A program made the position numbers and the translations under genes. From Smittia aterrima (Eukaryota > Arthropoda > Insecta > Diptera > Chironomidae), in the NCBI GenBank assembly GCA_033063855.1, contig CP093831.1, forward strand, positions 1,674,001 to 1,738,000: DNA of 64,000 bases, written 5' to 3'. The notes beneath the pieces are model-generated. The model did not search any database, was not told where the DNA came from, and was given only the letters and a program-made list of their open reading frames with translations. Below are positions 33,912 through 43,367 of the stretch, in pieces (position 1 is the first letter of the stretch; each line of letters opens with the position of its first letter).

Positions 33912-35689
33912 CTACGAGTCACTTTTCTTTAAGTGTTGATAGCTTGCGGTGCTTGTGGTAGACGAATTTGGTGATGGCGCAGGACTAACGGGCGTCAGAG
34001 GTATGCTCTGTAGATTATCAGAGCTATTGCTCAGTAAGCTCCCGTTACTGGAGCCGTTGAGCATATCGCTCGTTTGTTGTTGTTGAAGTTGCGCTTGGTT
34101 TTTCGGCGATGTTGCAGGGGTCAAGATGCCGAGACCATCATAGCCTTTCATTGGCGTCAATTTCGGTATTTTTGCGCTGTCGCCTTTTCCACTCTTTGAA
34201 GAACTAGCATTGCCGTTGCTTGCTTTGGTAGACTTAATCGTCACGAGATTAATCGAGTTCTTGAGTGACGTTATTGCGAGTGGCGGCGATGCCGAATCCG
34301 AGAGTTGTTGTGTCGAGTTGAGTGACGACATAGACGACGACAAGGAGAGATCAGATGTTGAGCCTGCCGAGTGGACAAGGAGGGTGTGGTTCTTCAGCTT
34401 CTGTGATGTTTTGTAGCTTTTCCCGCAATGACACTTGAAGGCCTTCCTTATTCGACTGTAATGAGACATCAGATTAAATAAAGTTGTGAATGAAAGGCTG
34501 TTGTCGGCAAACTCACTTTCCATCCTTCTTGTGTCCATTCTTTGAATGGTATTTAATACCATTAACGTTCTTATAGCGCTTTTTACATCCAGGAACAGGA
34601 CAAGCAAACGGTTTCTCATTTGATCCATTCGGTGCTGACGATCGACTTCCATATCGCATAATGAACTCTGAGCTGAACTCTTCCGTTGTCCATGACTCGT
34701 TGCTGTCTTCCGATTCCGATACCATAATTTCATCTTCATCCATTTCGCTGCCTAAACAAGATCCGGAAGTTGAATGTAAAGTACACAAAGCAAGGAAGAG
34801 AAGGGTGAGAGAGAGAGAAAGAAAAGAGAAAAGAAAATCAATAAATTTTCCATGTTACATCGCCCACCCAACAACTACACTTGTCGGCACAAATACACAG
34901 CGGTGAGGAGAAAAGAAAACAACACTAGCTAAAACCACCCAATTCCGCCCCATCCCTTATTTCGTTTTCCGCTTTTCTCACTCTTCTTTCCATTTGAAAA
35001 AGCTTCTCCTGAGTACCAGAGAAAATTTACAAGCAGAAGAAAATATTTGACCTATTTTCCCTGAGAACACATTTTCATCCCCGCTCGCTCTCAAGCTTAT
35101 CAATCTCTCTTCGCGGCAGTGGACGGGATTTGTCGTTTTTGTACTTATATTTGACGCGAACGTATCATGCGATGGGTTTGTCGTCATCGCTTAATGATTA
35201 ATTAATATAGCACGGTGTGCTTGACGTACCTGTTGGAGTATTGCTTCGGTTCGAGGATGACATACTGTAGCTATGGTGCTTAATTGCGCTCTTTCGCTTC
35301 ACTTCCACTCTCTCACTTGCATTGCTGGTTCGATCAAGTGACTCGACCGAGCCTGAGCTGACCAAGAATTGTGGTTCTTTGCGCGTAGCGTCAGTGATGA
35401 ATCGTTGAACGCAGCTTAATGGAAGACAATCGGGCTTCGATATTGGATCGTAATCTGTGTGCGGAGTAAAGTTTGAACATGTACTTTGGAGTTTCCATAT
35501 TGATTCGAAACAATATTATTTTTTTTTTGTTAATGCGAAGAGAACAGGGCGAAGAGAATATGGAAGATGGCCTTGTCCGTAAAACTTACCTATGTGATTC
35601 TCTTCTATATGCTGAATTAGATCAACCAGCGTACCGAACTCCAAGCCGCATTTGTTGAACTTACAAATGTTTAGGAGAAATACAGCCAT
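33912..35689 (-). CDS. JAZF1-type C2H2 zinc-finger protein
   Basis: Orthologue of human JAZF1 (TIP27), a nuclear zinc-finger cofactor associated with NuA4/TIP60 acetyltransferase. Exons 35689-35590, 35454-35230, 34751-34517 and 34455-33912 join in phase to 367 residues. Matches to the family are the N-terminal finger CKFNKCGLEFGTLVDLIQHI, SCVQRFITDA, SNTPTGSE, DSNESWTTE, the nearly invariant EKPFACPVPGCKKRYKNVNG segment, and CHCGKSYKTSQKL. The C-terminal 170 residues (Ser/Thr/Asn-rich, with a short poly-Gln) extend well beyond the 243-residue human protein and look disordered. Exon 3 ends at GATGGAAA|GTGAGT, and the splice to exon 4 restores the finger spacing. Confidence 0.92.
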
Positions 35690-37014
35690 AATTATTTATT
35701 TATTTTTAAATCCGAAATCCTCTCTCTCGCTCGGTCTGGACTTGATTTTGAAGTCGAGTTTTTAGCTCTTAAGATTATTTGTGTGAATTGTTTCAACACT
35801 TTATTGGCTACAGTGATCCATTGGTGAGGTAATTATTCACTTTAGTTTCATCCCAAGACTCTCTTAATCAGTTAAATCGAATAAATTAACACTGCGACGA
35901 CCCGAAGCGATTTTATGAAGGGGATACGACTAAGATGCCTTATCAACAAATCGTGACTCGATTAGAGATTAGAATTCGGCGTTATTTTGACGAATATGCG
36001 TGAGATTAGCTTGTCACTGATATACGAAGACACTTGTCACGACGAAACAATGAATTACAATTGTATTAAAACACCGCACGAGCTCTAGAAGCTTGAAGTT
36101 AAATTATTTGAGTACACTTCGATGTGATTCAGTGGTGAACAGGTTTAAAAATATCTTAGCCGGTAATTTAATTCTTTCACTTTGATAATTGTTTCTATTT
36201 TAGATAAATCTTTGTTAAGACAAGATGTTATCTCGAGTAACTGCTAACTATAAATGAGGACAAAAATTAATTTCAAATGAAGTTCATCCTTCAAACTGAG
36301 GTAATAAAGTGGGGAAGTCCCTCCCTTACTTTGAAGCAGGTAATAAACGATGTGTTCGGCGTCCGGTTTAATAGTTGAAATTAAAACTCGGGTTAGATTG
36401 AATTGCTGATTTATTCTTAAAATTCTTTAATAATAATTTAAACCGGGCGCTGAAAACGATCGCTTAAGTTATACAACTTCACCACATTTTTATAAGTGTT
36501 GAGTTTCATAAATCTCGTACAAAAAGTTGAATTTGAAAATCTATTCCACGGAATTCTTTACTTGTGAACCGATTTCGAGGTAAGCAGACGTTCTTCAACT
36601 TTGCTCTGTCTAATTAAATTAATTATATCTAAATTTAGTGAAGTTTAATTAAAGAAAAGTCGCTTAACTAAATATAAAACTTTTAAACATGAAAATCGCA
36701 AGATTTAATGTCAAATTTGTGAATTTTCGGCAAAAATTTTCTATGCCAGCGCCATTTTGGTTTTCGCTAAGTGAAAATTGATAAAATCACACAAAGTACA
36801 AACGATTGATAAATAATTCAACTACAAAACAGATTGCGAGCTTCGATTCTACATTTTTCTTTTGAAAATCTTTAGAATTACCGCATAATTGATTCAATTG
36901 GACTTATCCCGACTACGAGGTCAATTTTATTACATAACTCAATAATAAAATTTCTTCTTTTATTTCAGATCCTCCTTCAAGCACCGGACAAATTCTAAGA
37001 ATTTTCGATTCAAA
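35690..37014. other. Promoter and 5' UTR region of ATPsynC and JAZF1-like gene
   Basis: Divergent intergenic region of 1.3 kb. A splice acceptor (TTATTTCAG at about 36961-36969) lies 46 nt before the ATPsynC ATG, so ATPsynC has a 5' untranslated intron whose first exon should lie in this stretch. No other gene is seen. Confidence 0.55.
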
Positions 37015-38466
37015 ATGTTCGTTACATCAGCTGCCCGTGTTGCTCCACGCATCGTAAGTATCCACTTTTCCTGTCTAATCACTCGATGATATAATTGCTG
37101 AGAAGTTCGATGCTCTCTAGACGAGAATGTCTCATCCTTTATTGCATAATTGTCGAGTGGAGTTAAAAATAATTTCGCGTGAATGCGGAGATTGAAAATT
37201 ATTTTTCAATTTTTTGATTACGTAAAAGTTGAAAAAAGTTTCCCGACATAACCTTCTAACATGGACCGAATTTTGTTATCGTTTTAGGTCGCCAATGGAT
37301 GCCAGTTGCTCCGACCTTTGAGCAGCGCTGTCATCACACAGAGCCAGACTTTGGCTGCCCAAAACACAACACCCGTCGCACTTCTGCCACAAGTCCGGTC
37401 TTTCCAGACTTCCCCAGCCACACGTGATATCGATTCAGCTGCTAAGTTCATTGGTGCTGGAGCTGCTACCGTCGGAGTTGCTGGTTCAGGTGAGCGATCG
37501 CTACGAAAATTGTTGAGAACATTACGTGATCGTTACCTAACAAATTTTCATCCACGCACACACAAACATCCGAATTCTTTATCAACCGTCACAAGTTTTT
37601 GTTGCGAAGGGACAGATCAAGACTAGAGACAATCTTGCATCTGAGGCTCACAAACGAGCATCTAATTGCTCATAATAAGCCTCGGGAAGGTCTGAGATAA
37701 AGCGTGCTCTACGTTTGTGTAGAGAACATCCCAGCAGGATGCTTCAATAATTGAAGATGGAAGAACCAGAAATTCTGTAAGAGTCTTCTGTTCTCTTACA
37801 TTGGAAACTTTCATTGCTTGCCGTTTAAGTATAATTTGCAAGCTGGTCGGTCCATTGCGATCACCAGAACTCAATTCAGACTAATCTGTTTCTAGTCTTC
37901 AATTCTCAACTTCAATACAAAACTTGTGAATGACGTTTGTGTGTGATTACATCATGACCCAACTAAAACCTTTTCTGATCTTCCCCTAAACCACCAGGTA
38001 TCGGCATTGGCACTGTATTTTCTGGTTTAATTACTGGATATGCAAGAAATCCTTCGTTAAAACAGCAACTCTTCTCTTACGCAATCCTTGGTTTTGCTCT
38101 GGCTGAGGCCATGGGTCTCTTTTGTCTCATGATGGGATTTCTGATTCTATTCGCCTTTTAAGAGTTTCAAGAATATTTTCAAGCTTCAAGTTGCCTTTAA
38201 TGATATCAAGATAGCCCAATTCATCATTCCATTCAGTGTCCATTCCTCGATAAGTCACAATTAATAAAATATTTCCTCAATTTCGAATATTTTCTTCAAC
38301 AGGTGCTGGTATCGGAACAGTATTCGGATCCCTCATCATTGGCTACGCCAGAAACCCATCACTCAAACAGCAATTGTTCTCATATGCCATTTTGGGTTTC
38401 GCCTTGTCCGAAGCCATGGGACTTTTCTGTCTTATGATGGCTTTCTTGCTGTTGTTCGCTTTCTAA
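37015..38466 (+). CDS. ATPsynC: ATP synthase subunit c (mitochondrial, lipid-binding proteolipid)
   Basis: Proteolipid that forms the rotating c-ring of mitochondrial F1Fo-ATP synthase. Coding exons 37015-37053 and 37288-37489 are followed by one of two alternative last exons: 38303-38466 (canonical, used for this span) or 37998-38161. Each choice gives 134 residues. The first ~60 residues are the mitochondrial import peptide, cleaved before DIDSAAKFIGAG. The mature protein has two membrane helices: a glycine-rich helix 1 ([20 protein letters not shown]) and helix 2 with the proton-carrying Glu in ALSEAMG. The conserved loop YARNPSLKQQ is intact. Intron 2 carries the RNase P RNA. A polyadenylation signal candidate AATAAA is at 39115. 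Confidence 0.95.
37619..37899 (+). ncRNA. RNaseP:RNA: Nuclear RNase P RNA (intron-embedded)
   Basis: RNA subunit of RNase P, which removes 5' leaders from pre-tRNAs. It lies in intron 2 of ATPsynC on the same strand. The two diagnostic conserved regions are present. CR-I GGGAAGGTCTGAGA (37684-37697) is identical to the human H1 RNA segment. CR-V AATTCAGACTA (37873-37883) pairs with it to make helix P4. The ends AAGACTAGAGAC (37619-) and GTTTCTAGTCTT (-37899) pair as helix P1. Between them are several perfect hairpins: GAGCA/TGCTC, CTCTAC/GTAGAG, CATCC/GGATG, CTTCAA/TTGAAG and TGTAAGAG/CTCTTACA. The length of about 281 nt fits. No Pol III terminator or upstream box is obvious, consistent with release from the host intron, as reported for Drosophila from memory. 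Confidence 0.93.
37998..38161 (+). CDS. ATPsynC: Alternative last coding exon (A) of ATPsynC
   Basis: Follows a good acceptor (CCACCAG at 37991-37997) with the same phase and the same 164-nt length as the canonical last exon 38303-38466. It has its own stop (TAA 38159-38161) and AATAAA at 38263. It encodes 54 residues with 7 differences from the canonical exon. These lie at the start of helix 1 (GIGIGTVFSG versus [10 protein letters not shown]), at LITG/LIIG, ALAE/ALSE, MMG/MMA and LIL/LLL. The essential Glu and the loop are unchanged. DNA differs at many third positions while protein is conserved, so it is under selection rather than decaying. Confidence 0.88.
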
Positions 38467-39685
38467 ATTTATTACGTTAAAGTTTGTCTTCGATTACGAA
38501 CCCCCAACAACCCAGTCGTCGAGAAAAGAAAACAAAAATTAATTTTAAGTTGAAAAGTCCATCGCAAACAGCAGAAAACCTTAAGTCCTCAACAACATCT
38601 AAGGCAATATTTGTTCAACATCTAAGAAAAAGTTTGAGTAAAAATGCAAAAGTGAATTATCGAAAATCTTAAATCATCTAAGTTGGTTAACATCAAACTG
38701 CATTTTTTGCGAAGTTCAAACATCGAGAGCTTCAAAACTCCAAAAAGAATCGGAGTTCCTTAACATCGGGTGCGCTAAGTCCTTTACATTTCCATCTTAT
38801 AAGTATTTTTAAGGAGAATCTGAACGTTTCTTCTGGTGCAGCTTGGAGACCATCGGAACGCGACATGAACCATTTGGAGTTTCCTTCGTAAATACAAAGG
38901 GAGGATTTTTACATGGAAAACCAAATGTAAGTCATGTCGTTCGACTGATGGACAATAACTGCATTCTCGGAAGAATTCGAAAACGAAAAATGTTTCCAAT
39001 ACCATCCTGTGAAATTATAGAACGAAAAAATAAACAAAAAATGAATAGTTACGACACACAAGAAAATTTTGAAGTTTCCTTTTTAATTTAAATATTGTTT
39101 CAGACATTGATTAAAATAAAATGAACAGTTAAAGTATAAACGTCCCTTTGAGGGAATATTTTAACGTTTTATTCAAAAATGGCTCTTGGGGAATCAAACT
39201 AAGAATATTATCCCTCAAGTCGAGGGGATCTTTCTTTTTCCCATCAACTTTCAATCGAGAAGGTGCGCATTGCCAAAAAAATTAAAATTATTAAGTTAAT
39301 TGTAGTTAAAATTATCGTAAAGTAATCTGGCGATACTTCTAACTAATCAGTTTAGCTTGAAATTGTGAATTTCAATCGAAAACTTGTAAAATAATAAATT
39401 TTACACGATCTAACCTGAAAGTTGAACATTTATTAATTCCGATTCTTTCTATTCGATTCTTCTTATTTTAGGTGGATACTCCTTTAATATAGGTAAGCAT
39501 CAAAGTCGTCACGACATTGAATTGTGAAATTTATCTGTGTTTCTTCGGAAAAGTGAAAGCCCAAGATGAAACACATGATGATCCAGTTGGATCTCAAATT
39601 CGCAAGAATAGACCGATGATGTGACTTCTGATCAAAGAACTTAAATTTTGATTTCGTTGCTAGGTCTATCCTCACTGATACAACA
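38467..39685. other. ATPsynC 3' UTR and RpL15 upstream region
   Basis: ATPsynC 3' untranslated sequence probably reaches the AATAAA at 39115. Downstream lie RpL15 5' untranslated exons: acceptors TTATTTTAG (to 39471) and TTGCTAG (to 39663) precede the RpL15 ATG, indicating at least one leader intron. Short open frames here have no support. Confidence 0.5.
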
Positions 39686-40482
39686 ATGGGTGCATACCGT
39701 TACGTTCAAGAATTGTATCGCAAGAAACAAAGCGATGTGTTGAGATATTTGCTCCGCATTCGTTGCTGGCAGTATCGTCAGCTCACCCGGCTCCATCGTG
39801 CCCCACGTCCATCTCGCCCAGATAAGGCACGTCGTTTGGGATACCGTGCAAAGCAAGGTTTCCTTATCTACCGCATCAGCGTTCGTCGTGGAGGTCGCAA
39901 ACGTCCAGTGCACAAGGGATGCACATACGGCAAGCCCAAGAGCCATGGAGTCAACGAACTCAAGCCGTACAGAAACTTGCAATCCGTTGCTGAGGTAAGA
40001 AACTATCTTAATTCACGAAAATGACACTTTTGTTGATGAAAACGAAATTCTATTCACTCTGATCAACACTGATGTTATGAGTTTTAACCTTCCTTAGATG
40101 TCTGAAGATTTTTCCTTTAAACATTATTGAAACTTATTTACTTAGAACGAAACTAATAATTTCTTTAATTTTCTAGGAACGTGTTGGTCGCCGAATGGGA
40201 GGACTCCGTGTGTTGAACTCATACTGGGTCGCTCAAGATGCCGCCTACAAGTACTTCGAAGTCATCTGCATTGACCCACACCACAACGCAATCCGTCGCG
40301 ACCCCAAGGTCAACTGGATTTGCAACCCAGTTCAGAAGCATCGTGAATTGCGCGGTCTTACCTCATCTGGAAAGAGCTCCCGTGGACTCGGCAAGGGATA
40401 TCGTTACTCTCAGACCATTGGTGGATCCCGTCGCGCTGCCTGGCGTCGCAAGAATCGTCTTCACTTGCGCAGATATCGTTAA
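39686..40482 (+). CDS. RpL15: 60S ribosomal protein L15
   Basis: Cytosolic large-subunit protein eL15. Exons 39686-39994 and 40177-40482 join in phase 0 (SVAE|ERVG) to 204 residues, exactly the family length. The sequence is highly conserved throughout (MGAYRYVQELYRKKQSDV, RPSRPDKARRLGYRAKQGF, HRELRGLTSSGKSSRGLGKG, C-terminal NRLHLRRYR). A polyadenylation signal AATAAA is at 40569. The 182-nt intron contains a box C/D-like arrangement listed separately. Confidence 0.98.
40033..40105 (+). ncRNA. Possible box C/D snoRNA in RpL15 intron
   Basis: Within the RpL15 intron there is a C-like box TTGATGA (40033-40039), a CTGA (40059-40062) that could be D', a C'-like TGATGTT, and a final CTGA (40102-40105). 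Spacing is right for a 70-80 nt guide RNA, and ribosomal-protein introns often host such RNAs. However, the C box lacks the usual purine and no clear terminal stem is seen. Target unknown. Confidence 0.22.
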
Positions 40483-40852
40483 GAATCCAATTGAATTCAT
40501 ATTTCTGCTTGTTGCTTATAACATCTTTTTGCAACTCAAGTGTTCGTGTAAACGATTTATGATTTTCTAATAAAACCAAGAAATCAAAACTGAAATTTAA
40601 ATTTGTGTTTTTCATTTTCAAACAAGACGACTTAGGTTGTAAAAGAATTTATTTTTATTTAAAGTTTGTAGAATAAGAATAACAATTAGAAGATCCGTTA
40701 GCTTCAATTTGATTGTTTCGTAAAAAAAAGTTTAAACATCCTTTTGGCTTCTTTCTTCAAATCTAAAAGTTTCATTTGTAAAGAATAACTTAGACCTCAT
40801 GAGATGACATAGATTAGTTAATGCTTCATCAAATGGCGAGCGGTTCTAGTTC
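40483..40852. other. Convergent 3' region of RpL15 and ncd
   Basis: 3' untranslated sequence only. The RpL15 AATAAA is at 40569, and for the minus-strand ncd gene TTTATT words (AATAAA on the minus strand) lie at about 40647-40660. No other feature is seen. Confidence 0.6.
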
Positions 40853-43114
40853 TTAGTTAATGCTTGATACGTTCATTTGTCGATTGCGACGTGCCTTTGC
40901 CATTTTGCATGAGTTAACTTGCGAAGCGAATCTCAACGACTTAACGCTCTCGTTAAAGTTTTCTTGAAGAGGAGAAACGTTCACAAACATTAAAGTTTTG
41001 CTGTTTCCTCCAAGCGAAGGCATCAAGAGATGAGTCAATTTTGAATTACGATATGGAATATGCTCGTTCTTCTGCACTAAGGCAAGGATAACGTTGCTGA
41101 GCTCCGACAATGATCGATTGATTGATTTTGTTTCGTCCATTCGTTGACTCGTCTTGGGGCTTTCACTTCCAGCCAAATCCACCAAATTGATAAAGCCAAC
41201 AAGAGTGTCTGTTCGACTTGCGTGATGACCAGTAATTTCAAGACGAGTGACAGCATGCGAGCGACTGGATCGTTCATTTCCGATTGTCGATGCAGTTGCA
41301 CGGTTCGAGCTGGCGATGCGCATAAGTTCATAAAGACTGCTAGCGTTGGTCACCTCCTTCTGCTCGATATTCGATACATAAATCTCGGTTTTGCTTTTGG
41401 CATTTGCCATGCGAATCTCAATTTCCTTCTCTTCGTTGCTGAGTAAATCGTAAAGCACTTCATTGTAAATCTCCAGGAAACTGGCAACGATCGTGTAGCT
41501 CCAGCCCATTGAAGCCGCTGATTTAACTGCATCGAAGAGTAACTGTACAGTTCGAGGGATGATGCCAAGATTTCCAGGAACTCCTTCCATTGTAAAAGTT
41601 TTACCAGAGCCCGTCTGACCTATAAAAGATTAATTTATTAAATTATCTATTAAGAAAAAAAATATTTAACTTACCATAAGCAAAAATGCAAACATTGTAA
41701 CCATCAAGTGCTGATTGAATCAGCGGCGACACCATATCGAAGATTTCTTCTTGCTTCGTGTTTGGATCGAAGACGTGGTCGAAAGCAAAATCGTGTTTCG
41801 ATTGTTTGCGAGCTCCAACTTGAACGATCTCTGTGCTGTTGATTTCCATTGATGTATCATCAACGAATGCAAATTGGCAGCGCATCTTGTCAGCCTCCGA
41901 TTGGAGAGGTGGACGAACGCGTGCGAATACTCGAATGTTTCCGCGAAGATCGAGGACCATATTATGGAGAACCATTCGCTCGATGTTGATTTGATACAGT
42001 TTATCGTGAGACATCACCAACTGATTTGAAGTATTTTCCAAGTCTTGAACGAGTGCTCCTGATTTCTCCTTTAGCAATTCGTGATCATTTGCAATCTCCT
42101 CTAATTTTGCTTGCTTCGCTTTCACCTCGTTGAGCTCTTCGGCTGTCGTGGCCAGGGAATTAGCCAAAGCTGATTTCTTCGTTAGCAAGTTACCATTCGT
42201 TTCCTTTAAATGAGCTATTTCGTCCTTTAACTTTTCGTTGAGCTCATTTGCTTCAAACATCTCATGTTCGATAGCTTCAAGCTTCTGCTTCAATTCAGCT
42301 TCTTTCTGATCACTAAGCTCTTGTTGTTCTTCGAGTGTGGCATTGCGAGCCTTCAACTCTTCATGCTTTTCCTTTAAAACTTTCATGTTTTCGACAACGA
42401 GAGCGTGTCGAGCTTTGTAGTCATAAGGAGCTGGCTTTGCTGTGAGTTTCTTTGTAGCTGCTTTAGGCGCAGCAGTCGATGTTGTTGCCTTAGCTGGTCC
42501 AGCGAATCTTGCAGTTGCAGTTGCTCCAGATGACACAGACTTCACTAAAGGAGCCTTTTTAGGAAGAACAGTCATAACATTGCTGGATGAAGCTGACTTC
42601 ACTGTGTCCATGATAGCGTTCTTCTTCGCGAGACTTCGAATTGGAAGAGGTTTTGTTATCTTTGCAGACTGCATCGTTTTGAGTCGTTTGCTTGGGATTG
42701 TTTCGAGTGACGGATGGAATCGCTTTGTACCAGTTTTAGTCGAATCACCTCTCAAGTCCATCAACGAAACGCTTCTGCGTAATTTCGGTTTCTCAATCTT
42801 TCTAGAGTCGCAATCCGGTGATCTTGCTCGACGAATCGAAGTGAAAAACGGTTTATTGTTGAGTTCTGATGACAAAAAAACACCGGAAAGTTAATTAAAT
42901 AAAACAATTACAATTTAGCCACGAGAAAAGTGAAATAAAGTTTACAGCCAACTGAGAGAGATCAAGGAATGCAATTTTTACCTGATAAAGGATTCTTTTC
43001 TCTCTCCTGAGAAGATTTCTCTTGAAATTGAGTTGTCGGCACAAATTTGAAAACATCGATCGATGCATTCGCCGGTCGCTTCAAACACGACGGTTTCGGT
43101 ATTCTGGAGTCCAT
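40853..43114 (-). CDS. ncd: Kinesin-14 minus-end motor (non-claret disjunctional)
   Basis: C-terminal-motor kinesin that moves to microtubule minus ends and organises acentrosomal meiotic and mitotic spindles. Exons 43114-42982, 42865-41675 and 41619-40853 join in phase to 696 residues, against 700 in Drosophila Ncd. The N-terminal tail is basic (microtubule binding), followed by a long coiled coil (about 190-345). Then come the neck and motor: NIRVFARVRPPL, P-loop GQTGSGKT, switch I NERSSRSHAV, switch II LVDLAGSE, and HIPYRNSKLTHLL. The motor-at-C-terminus order and the short tail (ARRNRQMN) identify kinesin-14. Confidence 0.96.
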
Positions 43115-43367
43115 TTGAGTTAGTTACACAAAGTTTCACAGTTTTAAAAACAAAGCTTTCTGCACAAAAATAAATTTTTATTTTTCTCGCTCTCGTTTTC
43201 AGTTGAAAAATTTAAATTGAAAAATACGTTGGAGCAGGGTCATCGACTACGAGAATGACCCTCGCCGATGACAGTCCCCGCTTGACGTAGTTGTTTGAAG
43301 GGAGAAAAAAGACAAGGGGCCCATTTCTTAGAAAATCATTCAGTTCCAAGTGAAATTGAAACGTGAA

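Noticed and set aside
37662..37874. Minus-strand 70-codon frame in the ATPsynC intron
   Set aside because: It is antisense to the RNase P RNA; conserved elements and helices explain the sequence.
42442..42894. 150-codon plus-strand frame opposite ncd
   Set aside because: Antisense to the Ala/Lys-rich tail and coiled coil of ncd.
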